A stretch of 61,459 nt of DNA from Bradyrhizobium sp. ARR65 (GCF_000472385.1 NZ_AWZU01000017.1:96716-158174); one strand, 5' to 3'; counted from the stretch's first letter, positions 43,045-52,552 are shown. The notes: a model not told the origin generated them from the sequence alone. A program made the numbers and translations.

Positions 43045-44001
43045 TCACTTTTCCGCCAGCGGGTGCAGGTCGCGCACGAGGCTCTTCAGCCGCTCCTCCA
43101 CCACGTGGGTGTAGATCTGGGTCGTCGAAATGTCGGTGTGTCCGAGCAGGGTCTGGACGATGCGCAGGTCGGCGCCGTTATGCAGAAGATGGCTCGCGAA
43201 GGCGTGCCGCAGCACATGCGGGGACACCTGTCGCGCGGAAAGCCCGGCGGCGACCGCGAGCTCCTTCAGGTCGCGGGCGAAATGCTGGCGCGTCAGGTGG
43301 CCGCTCTCGCCGAAGGAGGGAAACAGCCATTTCGAGCTCACGCTGTTCTTCTTTTTCGTCGCCTTGAGCGCATCCATCGCGGCAAGATAGTCCGCCATCG
43401 CCTGCCGCGACGCGTCGTTGAGCGGGACGAGGCGCTCCTTGGCGCCCTTGCCGCGCACCACGATCATGCGGGCGTCGCGCATTGCAGCCGAGCGCGGCAG
43501 CGCCACCAGCTCCGAGACCCGCAAGCCCGTGGCGTAAAGCACCTCGAGCAGGCAGTAGAGGCGGAATGTGCGCAGTCGCTGCAGCGGCGAGGCGTCCGCG
43601 GCCTGCGTCAGCTCCTTCGCCCGCGCCAGCATGCGGTCGACGTCCTTGATCGACAGCACCTTCGGCAGGCTGCGACCGCGCTTGGGTCCGGACAGGATTG
43701 CTGCCGGATCGTCGCTCCGGATCCGCTCGCTCAGCAGGAAGCGGAACAGATGGCGCAGCGCCGACAGCCGCCGCGCAACGCTCGAGGACTTGAAGCCGCG
43801 GGTATCGAGATCGGCAAGATAGTTCCGCAAGCCGTCCGTCGTCGCGGCAATAAAGCTCTGGCCGTTGTGGGCAAGAAAGTCGGAGAGGTCGATGAGGTCG
43901 CGACGATAGGCCCCAAGCGTGTTCTCGCCGGCGCCCTGTTCCGCCGCCAGCATGTCGAGGAACAGGCCGATCAGCTTGTCGTCAGAAGTCTTGGTGCGCA
44001 T
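43045..44001 (-). CDS. xerD: Site-specific tyrosine recombinase XerD
   Basis: Resolves chromosome dimers at dif together with XerC. The 318-residue protein has the SAM-like N-terminal domain (about 8-95) and the catalytic domain with Arg in LYATGLRVSELVAL, HVLRHAFASHLL, LLGHTDISTTQIY and the nucleophile Tyr in IYTHV. It is intact and of usual length, and is not part of a mobile element. A 48-codon gene precedes it. Confidence 0.95.
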   Translation of the reverse strand: MRTKTSDDKLIGLFLDMLAAEQGAGENTLGAYRRDLIDLSDFLAHNGQSFIAATTDGLRNYLADLDTRGFKSSSVARRLSALRHLFRFLLSERIRSDDPAAILSGPKRGRSLPKVLSIKDVDRMLARAKELTQAADASPLQRLRTFRLYCLLEVLYATGLRVSELVALPRSAAMRDARMIVVRGKGAKERLVPLNDASRQAMADYLAAMDALKATKKKNSVSSKWLFPSFGESGHLTRQHFARDLKELAVAAGLSARQVSPHVLRHAFASHLLHNGADLRIVQTLLGHTDISTTQIYTHVVEERLKSLVRDLHPLAEK

Positions 44002-44018
44002 CCGGTAGATCCCACCGG

Positions 44019-44165
44019 CTATCTCTTGAGGAATTTGTCCGGCGGAATAGTGACGGTCATCTCCCGCGGCTTGGGATTGACGAAGTTCGCCAACGCATAA
44101 ATCGCGCCATAGGCGATGGCGCCGATGATGGCGGCGACCGTCAGAAAACGGAACAGGCTGGGCAT
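44019..44165 (-). CDS. Small membrane protein, 48 aa
   Basis: A short ORF encoding MPSLFRFLTVAAIIGAIAYG followed by an aliphatic stretch and the tail NPKPREMTVTIPPDKFLKR. It has one transmembrane helix (about 5-29) and a basic C terminus. The codon pattern is regular, and it ends 17 bp before xerD on the same strand. I recall near-identical small proteins upstream of xerD in related genomes, sometimes misannotated as histidine kinase. Function unknown. Confidence 0.8.
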   Translation of the reverse strand: MPSLFRFLTVAAIIGAIAYGAIYALANFVNPKPREMTVTIPPDKFLKR

Positions 44166-44266
44166 TTCGGGGCCTTAAACAGGCGCATTAACCATTGAAA
44201 TCATCCAACATGTTCGCATCCGAGTTGCAAGACTCTCTGGCAAGTCCGCGGGAGGGGGTAGTATAG

Positions 44267-44941
44267 GTGGCTTCAGCGCGGCCTTGGCCGCGACCTTCTG
44301 AGCTGGAAATGCCTGAGATTGTCACGTCACCGACCGAAAATCCCACGCCCGAGGCGGAAATCCGCGCCGCCCTCGGACCGCGGCTGATCGTGCTGGTCGG
44401 CATGATGGGGGCGGGCAAATCCACCATCGGTCGGCGCCTCGCGGCGCGGCTGCAGCTACCCTTCGTCGACGCCGACACTGAAATCGAGGCGGCGGCCGGC
44501 ATGTCGATACCGGAGATTTTTGAGGCCCATGGTGAGCCGCATTTCAGGGATGGCGAGGCGAGGGTGATCGCGCGGCTTCTGGAGGGCGGGCCTGCCGTGC
44601 TTGCCACCGGCGGTGGCTCGTTCATGCGCGAGGAAACCCGCCGTCGCGTCAGTGACAAGGCGGTCTCGATCTGGCTCAAAGCCGATGCCGAGGTGATCAT
44701 GCGCAGGGTCCGGCGCCGTGCCGATCGTCCGCTGCTGCAGACCGCCGATCCCGAAGCCACCGTCACCCGACTGATCAGCGAGCGCGAGCCGGTCTATCAA
44801 TATGCCGACCTGACGATCGCCTCGCGCGACGTGCCGCATGACAAGATCGTCGATGAATGCTTGGCGGCGCTGCATGCTCACCTTTGCGGCGATGGTGCTG
44901 CCACCAACGCATCTTCCAGTATCGTGGGGGCGGCACGGTGA
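44267..44941 (+). CDS. aroK: Shikimate kinase
   Basis: Phosphorylates shikimate at O3 in chorismate synthesis. Walker A is VGMMGAGKSTIGRRLA; the shikimate-binding DADTEIEAAAG, GGGSF and RRRADRPLL lid are present. GGAGG at 44251-44255 supports the GTG start at 44267 (224 residues); ATG 44309 is possible. The last four bases overlap aroB (GTGA), so translation is coupled. Confidence 0.95.
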   Translation: MASARPWPRPSELEMPEIVTSPTENPTPEAEIRAALGPRLIVLVGMMGAGKSTIGRRLAARLQLPFVDADTEIEAAAGMSIPEIFEAHGEPHFRDGEARVIARLLEGGPAVLATGGGSFMREETRRRVSDKAVSIWLKADAEVIMRRVRRRADRPLLQTADPEATVTRLISEREPVYQYADLTIASRDVPHDKIVDECLAALHAHLCGDGAATNASSSIVGAAR

Positions 44942-46086
44942 CCGCGCGGTTCAAACACTCCGATTCCATCATCGTCGATGTCGCGCTTGGCGATCGTGCC
45001 TATGACATTATTATCGGCCGGGACGAGCTCGCTTCGCTTGGTGAGCGGATCGCCGCATTTCGCCCCGGCGTACGCACGGCCATTGTGACCGATCGCAACG
45101 TCGCAACCCATTGGCTGGAAAAAACCGAGGCAGCGCTGGCGCGGGCCGGCATTGCAAGTTCGCGCATCGTCGTCGATGGGGGGGAAAGCTCGAAGAGCTA
45201 TGCGACGTTCGAAAAGGTCAGCGAGGCGCTGATCGCGGCCAGGATCGAGCGCAATGATCTGGTGATCGCGCTTGGCGGTGGCGTGGTCGGCGACCTCGCC
45301 GGCTTTGCCGCGGCGACGCTGCGCCGCGGCGTCGATTTCGTGCAGGTGCCAACCACGCTGCTTGCCCAGGTCGATTCCAGCGTCGGCGGCAAGACCGGGA
45401 TCAATTCGCCGCAAGGCAAGAATTTGATTGGCGCCTTTCATCAGCCGGTGCTGGTGATCGCCGATACCGCCGTTCTCGACACATTGCCTGCGCGGCAGTT
45501 CCGCGCGGGCTACGCGGAGGTCGCCAAATATGGCGTGCTGGGCGATGCTGCCTTCTTCGGCTGGCTGGAAGCCAATCACGCGGACATCTTCAAAGGGGGG
45601 CCTGCGCGCGAGCACGCCATTGCGACCTCCTGCCGTGCCAAGGCTGCGATCGTTGCGCGCGATGAGCGCGAAACCGGCGACCGCGCGCTGCTCAATCTCG
45701 GCCACACCTTCGGTCACGCGCTTGAGGCCGCAACGGGATTTTCCGACCGCCTGTTCCATGGCGAGGGTGTCGCGATCGGCACGGTGCTGGCGGCGGAGTT
45801 CTCCGCCTCCCTCGGCATGATCCCGTCCTCCGATGCGGCGCGGATCGAACGTCACCTTGCCGAAGCTGGGCTGCCCACCCATCTACAGGATATCGCGGGA
45901 TTTGCTCAGGAAGGGCTTGCCGACGCCGATGCGCTGATGGCGCTGATGGCCCAGGACAAGAAGGTCAGGCGCGGAAAATTGACTTTCATCCTGCTGGAGG
46001 CGATCGGCCGCGCCGTGATTGCCAGGGATGTCGAGCCTGCACTGGTGCGGGATTTCCTCGGCGCCAAGCTCGCGGGCCACAAATAG
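44938..46086 (+). CDS. aroB: 3-dehydroquinate synthase
   Basis: Second enzyme of the shikimate pathway, using NAD and a divalent metal. The 382-residue protein has ALGGGVVGDLAGFAAAT, TTLLAQVDSSVGGKTGIN, the metal ligands in RAGYAEVAKYG and NLGHTFGHALE, and HGEGVAIG. GTG at 44938 is the start, overlapping the aroK stop; the longer upstream frame overlaps aroK and is rejected. Confidence 0.96.
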   Translation: MTARFKHSDSIIVDVALGDRAYDIIIGRDELASLGERIAAFRPGVRTAIVTDRNVATHWLEKTEAALARAGIASSRIVVDGGESSKSYATFEKVSEALIAARIERNDLVIALGGGVVGDLAGFAAATLRRGVDFVQVPTTLLAQVDSSVGGKTGINSPQGKNLIGAFHQPVLVIADTAVLDTLPARQFRAGYAEVAKYGVLGDAAFFGWLEANHADIFKGGPAREHAIATSCRAKAAIVARDERETGDRALLNLGHTFGHALEAATGFSDRLFHGEGVAIGTVLAAEFSASLGMIPSSDAARIERHLAEAGLPTHLQDIAGFAQEGLADADALMALMAQDKKVRRGKLTFILLEAIGRAVIARDVEPALVRDFLGAKLAGHK

Positions 46087-46094
46087 CAACTGCC

Positions 46095-47402
46095 ATGGAA
46101 TGGCTGACAATCTCAGTGGTGATCGTGCTGCTCGCGATCTCCGCGTTCTTCGCAGCAAGCGAAACCGCGCTGACCGGTGCCTCACGTGGCAGCATGCTGC
46201 GGCTGTCGAAGCAGGGCAGTCGCGATGCCGCCATCGTCTCCGATCTCGTCGCAAACCGCGAACGCCTCATCGGTGCGCTCCTGCTGGGCAACAACATCGC
46301 CAATATCGGCGCCTCCGCGCTCGCGACCGGCATTCTCACGTCGTGGTTCGGGGATGTCGGCGTGCTCTACGCCACGGCCGTCATGACCGTGCTGGTGGTG
46401 ATCTTCGCCGAGGTGCTGCCGAAGACCATTGCTATCAACGCGCCAGACCGGTTTGCGCTTCTGGTCGCGCGCCCCATGCGGGTCACGGTCACTGTGCTCG
46501 GGCCGCTGTCGGCCGTGGTGGAGGCCGTGGTGCGCGTTCTGATGCGGGCGATCGGCGTGAAAATCGGCGCCAATCAGCCGATCCTGTCGCCCATCGAGCG
46601 CCTGCGCGGCGCTGTCGATCTGCTCCATAGCGAAGGAAAAGTCGAAAAGACCGACCGCGACATGTTCGGCGGGCTATTGGACCTGCGCGAGTTGCAGGTG
46701 TCCGACGTGATGGTCCACCGCACGGAAATGGTGACCATCAATGCCGACCTGCCGCCTGACGAACTGGTGCGGGAGGTACTTGCCTCGGAATACACCCGGA
46801 TTCCCTTGTGGCGCGACAAGCCGGAAAACATCGTCGGCGTCCTGCACGCCAAGGACTTGTTGCGTGCCATTCGTGCGTCCGACGGTGACACCTCGCACAT
46901 CGACGTCTCGACCATCATGCTGCCGCCCTGGTTCGTGCCGGATATCCGTCCCGTTTCCGAGCAGCTCAAGGCATTTCGCCGCCGCAAGACGCACTTTGCC
47001 CTCGTGGTCGATGAATATGGCGAGGTCGAGGGCATCGTCACGCTGGAGGACATTTTGGAAGAAATCGTCGGTGACATCGCCGACGAGCAGGACGTGGTCG
47101 TGGCCGGCGTGCGCGCTCAGCCGGATGGTTCGGTGGTGGTCGACGGCTCGGTGCCGATCCGCGATCTCAACCGCGCCATGGACTGGAATCTGCCTGACGA
47201 AGAGGCAACCACCGTCGCGGGCCTGGTGATCCACGAGGCGCGTTCGATTCCTGAACGCGGCCAAAGTTTTACCTTCCACGGCTTTCGCTTCCGTGTGCTT
47301 CGGCGCGAGCGCAACCGAATCACTGCGCTGCGGATCGTTCCAGTACCGCGGGAGACCGAGATCGAGGGGCAGAAGCCGAAGCGGGCGGGCACGGCCTTCT
47401 AA
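46095..47402 (+). CDS. CNNM/HlyC-CorC family transporter
   Basis: A 435-residue membrane protein with a DUF21/CNNM transmembrane domain (about 1-190; AISAFFAASETALTGASRG), a CBS pair (about 205-325; VMVHRTEMVTINADLP, ALVVDEYGEVEGIVTLEDILEEIVGDI) and a C-terminal CorC_HlyC domain (about 345-425). Related proteins move magnesium or other divalent cations. It is 8 bp after aroB, an aroK-aroB-CNNM order common in alphaproteobacteria. Confidence 0.92.
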   Translation: MEWLTISVVIVLLAISAFFAASETALTGASRGSMLRLSKQGSRDAAIVSDLVANRERLIGALLLGNNIANIGASALATGILTSWFGDVGVLYATAVMTVLVVIFAEVLPKTIAINAPDRFALLVARPMRVTVTVLGPLSAVVEAVVRVLMRAIGVKIGANQPILSPIERLRGAVDLLHSEGKVEKTDRDMFGGLLDLRELQVSDVMVHRTEMVTINADLPPDELVREVLASEYTRIPLWRDKPENIVGVLHAKDLLRAIRASDGDTSHIDVSTIMLPPWFVPDIRPVSEQLKAFRRRKTHFALVVDEYGEVEGIVTLEDILEEIVGDIADEQDVVVAGVRAQPDGSVVVDGSVPIRDLNRAMDWNLPDEEATTVAGLVIHEARSIPERGQSFTFHGFRFRVLRRERNRITALRIVPVPRETEIEGQKPKRAGTAF

Positions 47403-47477
47403 GACCCCGCGTGGTGAGGAGGCGCGTAAGCGCCACCTCGAACCCTCATGCCGCCTGGAGTGGGCGATGGCGTGAGG

Positions 47478-47747
47478 TCAGCCTTCCCCCGGCGCCTTGG
47501 CGTGGATGGCAAGCGCGTGCACCGAGCCGGCGAGTTCCGCGCTCAGTGCCGCATTAATCATGCGGTGGCGTTCGACGCGGCTCTTCCCTTTGAAGGCATC
47601 CGACACGATATAAACCCTGTAGTGCGTCTCGCCGCCTGGCCTGTGGCCTGCGTGCCCTTCATGCAGATGTGACTCGTCACGGACCTCGAGGCTTTCGGGA
47701 GCGAAAGCTTCGCGCAATTTGTTTGTGATAATGTCTCGGGTAGCCAT
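47478..47747 (-). CDS. bolA: BolA family protein
   Basis: An 89-residue BolA-fold protein. LEVRDESHLHEGHAGH contains the conserved histidine used for iron-sulfur coordination with monothiol glutaredoxins, and VERHRMINAALSAEL is the family C-terminal motif. The start ATG 47747 (MATRDII) matches the family; the frame upstream is non-coding. It diverges from the J-domain gene. Confidence 0.94.
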   Translation of the reverse strand: MATRDIITNKLREAFAPESLEVRDESHLHEGHAGHRPGGETHYRVYIVSDAFKGKSRVERHRMINAALSAELAGSVHALAIHAKAPGEG

Positions 47748-47854
47748 GGCTGCGGCAATAAATCCGCTCGCCGGTTTCGTCAATTGCGTCGGGAGTTGAA
47801 GGATTCGCAATGTCAAGACTTGAAGCTTTTCGCGTTGCGTAGTCAAAGTCCGCC

Positions 47855-48496
47855 ATGCCGATCGACACATCCAAATTCTTCGATTCCATTCGCATCAACA
47901 AGCGGAGTGCGAAGCAGGAAACGCAGGTGCGCGAAGCCGCGGTGCCGTGCCAGTGGCCGGACTGCAAGAATAAGGGCACGCATCGCGCACCCAAGGGCCG
48001 CGACAACTCGCGCGAATATTGGCACTTCTGCCTCGATCATGTCCGCGAATACAATCAGTCCTATAACTTCTTTTCCGGCATGAACGCCGAAGCCGTGGCG
48101 CGTTATCAGAAGGACGCGCTGACCGGTCATCGCCCGACCTGGAAAATGGGCGCCAATACCAGTGCGCGGCGCGTCGCCGGCAATGCCGCGGATTTCGACG
48201 GCGCTGCCGATCCGTTCAGCATGTTCGGCGAGCTCAATGGCCGCGGTGGTTTCCGGACGCGCCCCGAGACCAATTCCAAGCCCGAGACGCGCAAGGTGTT
48301 CAATGCCGAGCGCAAGGCGTTGCAGGTCATGGGATTGGAGGCCGACGCCACACTCGAGGACGTCAAGGCGAAATACAAGGCGCTGGTGAAGCAGCACCAT
48401 CCCGACGCCAATGGCGGCGACCGCTCCACGGAGGATCGGCTGATCGAGATCATCAAGGCCTACAACTACCTGAAGACCGTAGTGCGCGCGAGCTGA
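47855..48496 (+). CDS. J-domain protein with N-terminal Cys/His region
   Basis: A 213-residue co-chaperone-like protein. The C-terminal J domain (about 150-212) has QVMGLEADATLEDVKAKYKALVKQHHPDANGG with the HPD motif. The N-terminal part has CQWPDCKNKGTHRAP and YWHFCLDHVREYN, a possible zinc site. The bolA-J protein-cobS-cobT neighbourhood is typical of rhizobia, suggesting a role in cofactor or Fe-S handling (inference). Confidence 0.9.
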   Translation: MPIDTSKFFDSIRINKRSAKQETQVREAAVPCQWPDCKNKGTHRAPKGRDNSREYWHFCLDHVREYNQSYNFFSGMNAEAVARYQKDALTGHRPTWKMGANTSARRVAGNAADFDGAADPFSMFGELNGRGGFRTRPETNSKPETRKVFNAERKALQVMGLEADATLEDVKAKYKALVKQHHPDANGGDRSTEDRLIEIIKAYNYLKTVVRAS

Positions 48497-48538
48497 GCCG
48501 CGCGGCCGTCCGGCACCGGGAGTGGCCGAACGCGGACC

Positions 48539-49204
48539 TTAACGCTGACCTCTCACCCGCTCGGCTGCCGGCTGCATTTCGTTCTGACGGCGGCGTATCA
48601 TCCAGCCTGCCAGCGTCACGATCGCCGCGCCGGCGATGACCGCCGCGATCCAGTAGTGCTTAAGGCCGACATGATGCGGGACCCCACCATAGTGGTGCAG
48701 TGCGGTGATCGCCAGGACGCCCGGCAGGACGTGTGCTGGTGCCCATAGCAGGACGGCTGGGGCGTTGGCGGCGAAAAAGCGCATTGGCGGCATGCCGAGC
48801 GCGCCGGCGGTGACCGGCACGAAGGCGCGGATCGGCGGCACGAACCGCGCAAAAAACACCGCCCAAATCCCCCAGCGCCGGAAGAACGCCTCGCTCTGCT
48901 CGACTAGGCGCGGGTATTTGTTGAGCGGCCAGGCGTCCAGAATCTCGTGCTGGGTCCGATGCCCGGCCCAGAACGCGGACCCGTCGCCCAACAGCGCGCC
49001 GATCACCGCCGCCGCCAGCACCCACATCAGCCTCAATTCCCCGCCCGGGATCAGCGCGCTCAAGGCCAGAATGATGGTCGAGCCAGGAACGACCGAGCCT
49101 ACCACCGGAACCGCCTCCAGAAGCGCAGCCAGAAACAGCGTCAGATAGGCAAGCCACGCATTTGCCGAAACGAACGTAACAAGGCTATCGAGATACGAAG
49201 TCAC
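48539..49204 (-). CDS. DedA family membrane protein
   Basis: A 221-residue polytopic protein starting at GTG 49204 (TSYLDSLVTFVSANAWLAYL). ALLEAVPVVGSVVPGSTIILALSAL and the signature FFRRWGIWAVFFARFVPPIRAFVPVTAGALGMPPMRF-like region (G-x3-R-x-P-x-R) define the SNARE-associated DedA fold. DedA proteins act as undecaprenyl phosphate or lipid flippases (known for some members). It is inserted, opposite in strand, between the J-protein and cobS genes. Confidence 0.92.
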   Translation of the reverse strand: MTSYLDSLVTFVSANAWLAYLTLFLAALLEAVPVVGSVVPGSTIILALSALIPGGELRLMWVLAAAVIGALLGDGSAFWAGHRTQHEILDAWPLNKYPRLVEQSEAFFRRWGIWAVFFARFVPPIRAFVPVTAGALGMPPMRFFAANAPAVLLWAPAHVLPGVLAITALHHYGGVPHHVGLKHYWIAAVIAGAAIVTLAGWMIRRRQNEMQPAAERVRGQR

Positions 49205-49509
49205 AGAATTTCCGTGGCTTAATGGCCGGCCTTTGGTCCGCCGGGTCAAGGATAAGTAGGATCAAGGGTGGAAAGTGCCATGGACAGCGGAACCCTTCCG
49301 CCCGCCATAAGAAGGAAAAATGACGGCTGATTCGCAAGGCAGCCCTCCCAAAACCGCGTCACATGCATATCTCAATGAAAAAACAAGGGAACTTTGATTC
49401 GGCCGCGGGCTTCTGCGAACCGCTGCCGTCTGCTAGGCTTATTTGAGCATCCAACCGCAGCCGCAACTTGCTATTTGGTTTCGGGAATGCCCGCGACCTC
49501 GGAGGATTA

Positions 49510-50508
49510 ATGACGACCGTCGCCCTGCCCAATATTGAAGAGACCGTCGGACTGCCCGACATGAAGGTGTCGGTCCGGCAGGTTTTCGGCATCGATAGTG
49601 ACCTGGAAGTGCCCGCTTACTCGGAAGTAGACCCGCATGTTCCGGAAGTCGACACAGATTATCGCTTCGATCGCGCCACCACGCTCGCCATTCTCGCTGG
49701 ATTCGCCAAGAACCGCCGCGTCATGGTCACCGGCTATCACGGTACCGGCAAATCGACCCATATTGAGCAGGTGGCGGCGCGGCTGAACTGGCCCTGCGTG
49801 CGGGTCAACCTCGACAGCCACATCAGCCGTATCGATCTGGTCGGCAAGGACGCGATTGTCGTCAAGGACGGCAAGCAGGTCACCGAGTTCCGCGACGGCA
49901 TTCTTCCGTGGGCGTTGCAGCACAATATCGCGCTCGTGTTCGACGAATACGACGCCGGCCGCCCCGACGTGATGTTTGTGATCCAGCGCGTGCTTGAGGT
50001 CTCGGGCCGCCTGACGCTGCTTGACCAGAACAAGGTGATCAAGCCGCATCCGGCGTTCCGCCTGTTTGCCACGGCCAATACGATCGGGCTGGGCGATACA
50101 TCGGGCCTCTATCATGGCACCCAGCAGATCAACCAGGGCCAGATGGACCGCTGGTCGATCGTCACCACGCTCAACTATCTCGCGCATGACGAGGAGGTCG
50201 AGATCGTGCTGGCAAAGGCGCATCACTATCGCACCCAGGAGGGACGCGACACCGTCAACAAGATGGTGCGGCTCGCCGATCTGACCCGTAACGCTTTTGC
50301 CAATGGCGATCTGTCGACGGTGATGAGCCCTCGCACGGTGATCACTTGGGCGGAAAACTCGGAGATTTTTGGCGATATCGGCTTTGCCTTCCGTGTGACC
50401 TTCCTCAACAAGTGCGACGAACTCGAACGGCCGCTGGTGGCCGAATTCTATCAGCGCTGCTTCAACGCCGAGCTGCCGGAATCCGCGGTCAACGTGGCGC
50501 TTTCCTAA
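49510..50508 (+). CDS. cobS: Aerobic cobaltochelatase subunit CobS
   Basis: AAA+ ATPase subunit of the CobNST complex that inserts cobalt into hydrogenobyrinate a,c-diamide for vitamin B12. The 332-residue protein has Walker A GYHGTGKSTH, Walker B ALVFDEYDAGRPD and sensor FATANTIGLGD. GGAGG at 49501-49505 fixes ATG 49510; a start 14 codons upstream is rejected. No cobalamin riboswitch is recognised upstream. Confidence 0.97.
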   Translation: MTTVALPNIEETVGLPDMKVSVRQVFGIDSDLEVPAYSEVDPHVPEVDTDYRFDRATTLAILAGFAKNRRVMVTGYHGTGKSTHIEQVAARLNWPCVRVNLDSHISRIDLVGKDAIVVKDGKQVTEFRDGILPWALQHNIALVFDEYDAGRPDVMFVIQRVLEVSGRLTLLDQNKVIKPHPAFRLFATANTIGLGDTSGLYHGTQQINQGQMDRWSIVTTLNYLAHDEEVEIVLAKAHHYRTQEGRDTVNKMVRLADLTRNAFANGDLSTVMSPRTVITWAENSEIFGDIGFAFRVTFLNKCDELERPLVAEFYQRCFNAELPESAVNVALS

Positions 50509-50512
50509 GAGA

Positions 50513-50640
50513 TATCGTCCCGGCGAAGGCCGGGACCCAAACCGCGGCATCGTTCAATAGGGCGATGCTGCTGGTTTCTCGGGTGGCAACGACTGCCGGT
50601 GGTTATGGGTCCCCGCTTTCGCGGGGACGACGAACTGGAT
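50513..50640. repeat. REP-like element inside the cobS-cobT operon
   Basis: Starts with the hairpin TCGTCCCGGCGAAGGCCGGGAC and ends with GTCCCCGCTTTCGCGGGGAC. The two hairpins lie in the 136-bp gap and would be in the cobST mRNA. The same family occupies the prfA-prmC gap. Confidence 0.75.
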
Positions 50641-50644
50641 CACG

Positions 50645-52552
50645 ATGACAACCTCCAACATCAAATTCCGCCCCGGAACGAAGGAAGCACCAACCGAGCC
50701 TTTCAAGCGGGCGGTCACCGCCTGCCTGCGCGCAATTGCGAAGACGCCCGAGCTCGATGTGAGCTTTGCGGCCGAGCGGCCCGGGCTCGCACCAGGCAAG
50801 GCGCGGTTGCCCGAGCCCGCGCGCAAGATGACACGCCGGGATGCGTCGATCGTGCGCGGTCATGCCGATTCGATTGCGCTCAAGCTTGCCTGTCACGATC
50901 CCAAGGTGCACCGCCGGCTGATGCCGGGCAATCCGCAGGCGCGCGGCGTGTTCGAGGCGGTGGAGCAGGCGCGGGTGGAAGCGATCGGCGCGCGGAGGAT
51001 GGCCGGCGTTGCCAAGAATCTAACGGCGATGCTCGACGATCACTTCCATCGCGGCAAGTTCGACGAGATCACGGACCGCGCGGATGCCCCGCTGTCGGAT
51101 GCACTTGCCATGATGGTGCGCGAGCGCCTGACCGGCCTCGCGCCGCCCGCGGCTGCGAAAAAGATGGTCGATCTCTGGCGTCCGATCCTGGAGGACAAGA
51201 TCGGCAAGCGGCTCGATCAGCTCGGCCGTTTCACCGAGGATCAGGCGAAGTTCGGCGACCTGGTGCATGATCTGTTGTCGGCACTCGATCTCGGCGACGA
51301 ACGCAACGCCGAGGCCGACGAGGACGAGAACCAGGACGACAACCGCGAGGGCGAAAGTGAGCAGTCCGGCGCCGAGGGTTCGCCGGATAGCGATGCGGCC
51401 CAGGAAATGAGCGCCGATCAGGCTCAGGCGAGCACCGAGGAATTGTCGGAAAGCGCGATGGAGAGCGCACAGGCCTCCACCAGCGATACTTTCGACGATA
51501 GCGAACTCGGCGATGACGAAACGCCGGGCGAGGCGACGCGGCCCAATTTCCGCGGCGCCAACGAGCCGCGCGGGCCCGAATATCATGCCTTCGCGCCGAA
51601 ATTCGATGAGGTGATCGCGGCCGAGGACCTCTGCGACCATGACGAGCTGGAGCGCCTGCGCTCCTATCTCGACAAGCAGCTCGCGCACCTGCAAGGCATC
51701 GTGGCGCGGCTTGCCAATCGCCTGCAGCGGCGGCTGATGGCGCAGCAGAACCGCGCCTGGGAGTTCGACCTCGAGGAAGGCATTTTGGATCCGGCGCGGC
51801 TGTCGCGCGTGGTCGTCGATCCCTATCACCCGCTGTCCTTCATGCACGAGAAGGAGGCGACCTTCCGCGACACGGTGGTGACGCTGCTGCTCGACAATTC
51901 CGGTTCGATGCGCGGCCGCCCGATCACGGTGGCGGCGACGTGCGCCGATATTCTCGCCCGCACGCTGGAGCGCTGCGGCGTCAAGGTCGAAATCCTGGGC
52001 TTCACCACCCGTGCCTGGAAGGGCGGGCAGTCACGCGAGGCCTGGCTCGCCGCTGGCAAGCCGCCCAATCCCGGCCGGCTGAACGATCTGCGTCATATCA
52101 TCTACAAGGCGGCGGATGCACCGTGGCGGCGCTCGCGTAAGAATCTCGGTCTGATGATGCGCGAGGGGCTGTTGAAGGAGAACATCGATGGCGAAGCACT
52201 TGATTGGGCGCACAAGCGGCTGCTTGCCCGGCCCGAACAGCGCAAGATCCTGATGATGATCTCTGACGGCGCACCGGTCGATGATTCCACACTGTCGGTC
52301 AATCCCGGCAATTATCTCGAGCGCCATCTGCGCCATATCATCGAAGAGATCGAGACGCGTTCTCCGGTCGAATTGATCGCAATCGGCATCGGCCACGACG
52401 TGACCCGCTACTATCGCCGCGCGGTCACCATCGTCGACGCCGAGGAGCTCGGCGGCGCCATCACTGAAAAGCTCGCCGAGCTGTTCAGCGAGACCCATGC
52501 GGCACCGGCCAAACCGAGCGGGAACGGGCTGCGGCGTCGGCTGCATTCGTGA
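50645..52552 (+). CDS. cobT: Aerobic cobaltochelatase subunit CobT
   Basis: Partner of CobS in the cobalt chelatase. The 635-residue protein has the CobT N-terminal domain, an acidic low-complexity linker (about 215-300, rich in Glu, Asp, Ser and Gln) and a C-terminal VWA domain (about 405-620) with the MIDAS motif LLLDNSGSMRGRPI and MMISDGAPVDDSTLS. The large subunit CobN is not in this window. Confidence 0.96.
   Translation: MTTSNIKFRPGTKEAPTEPFKRAVTACLRAIAKTPELDVSFAAERPGLAPGKARLPEPARKMTRRDASIVRGHADSIALKLACHDPKVHRRLMPGNPQARGVFEAVEQARVEAIGARRMAGVAKNLTAMLDDHFHRGKFDEITDRADAPLSDALAMMVRERLTGLAPPAAAKKMVDLWRPILEDKIGKRLDQLGRFTEDQAKFGDLVHDLLSALDLGDERNAEADEDENQDDNREGESEQSGAEGSPDSDAAQEMSADQAQASTEELSESAMESAQASTSDTFDDSELGDDETPGEATRPNFRGANEPRGPEYHAFAPKFDEVIAAEDLCDHDELERLRSYLDKQLAHLQGIVARLANRLQRRLMAQQNRAWEFDLEEGILDPARLSRVVVDPYHPLSFMHEKEATFRDTVVTLLLDNSGSMRGRPITVAATCADILARTLERCGVKVEILGFTTRAWKGGQSREAWLAAGKPPNPGRLNDLRHIIYKAADAPWRRSRKNLGLMMREGLLKENIDGEALDWAHKRLLARPEQRKILMMISDGAPVDDSTLSVNPGNYLERHLRHIIEEIETRSPVELIAIGIGHDVTRYYRRAVTIVDAEELGGAITEKLAELFSETHAAPAKPSGNGLRRRLHS

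Noticed and set aside
43045..44001. Integrase of a mobile element
   Set aside because: The tyrosine recombinase has XerD length and core-gene neighbours, with no tRNA, attachment repeat or cargo.
49250..49509. Cobalamin riboswitch before cobS
   Set aside because: I looked for a B12-box-like segment and the expected stem pattern and did not see them.
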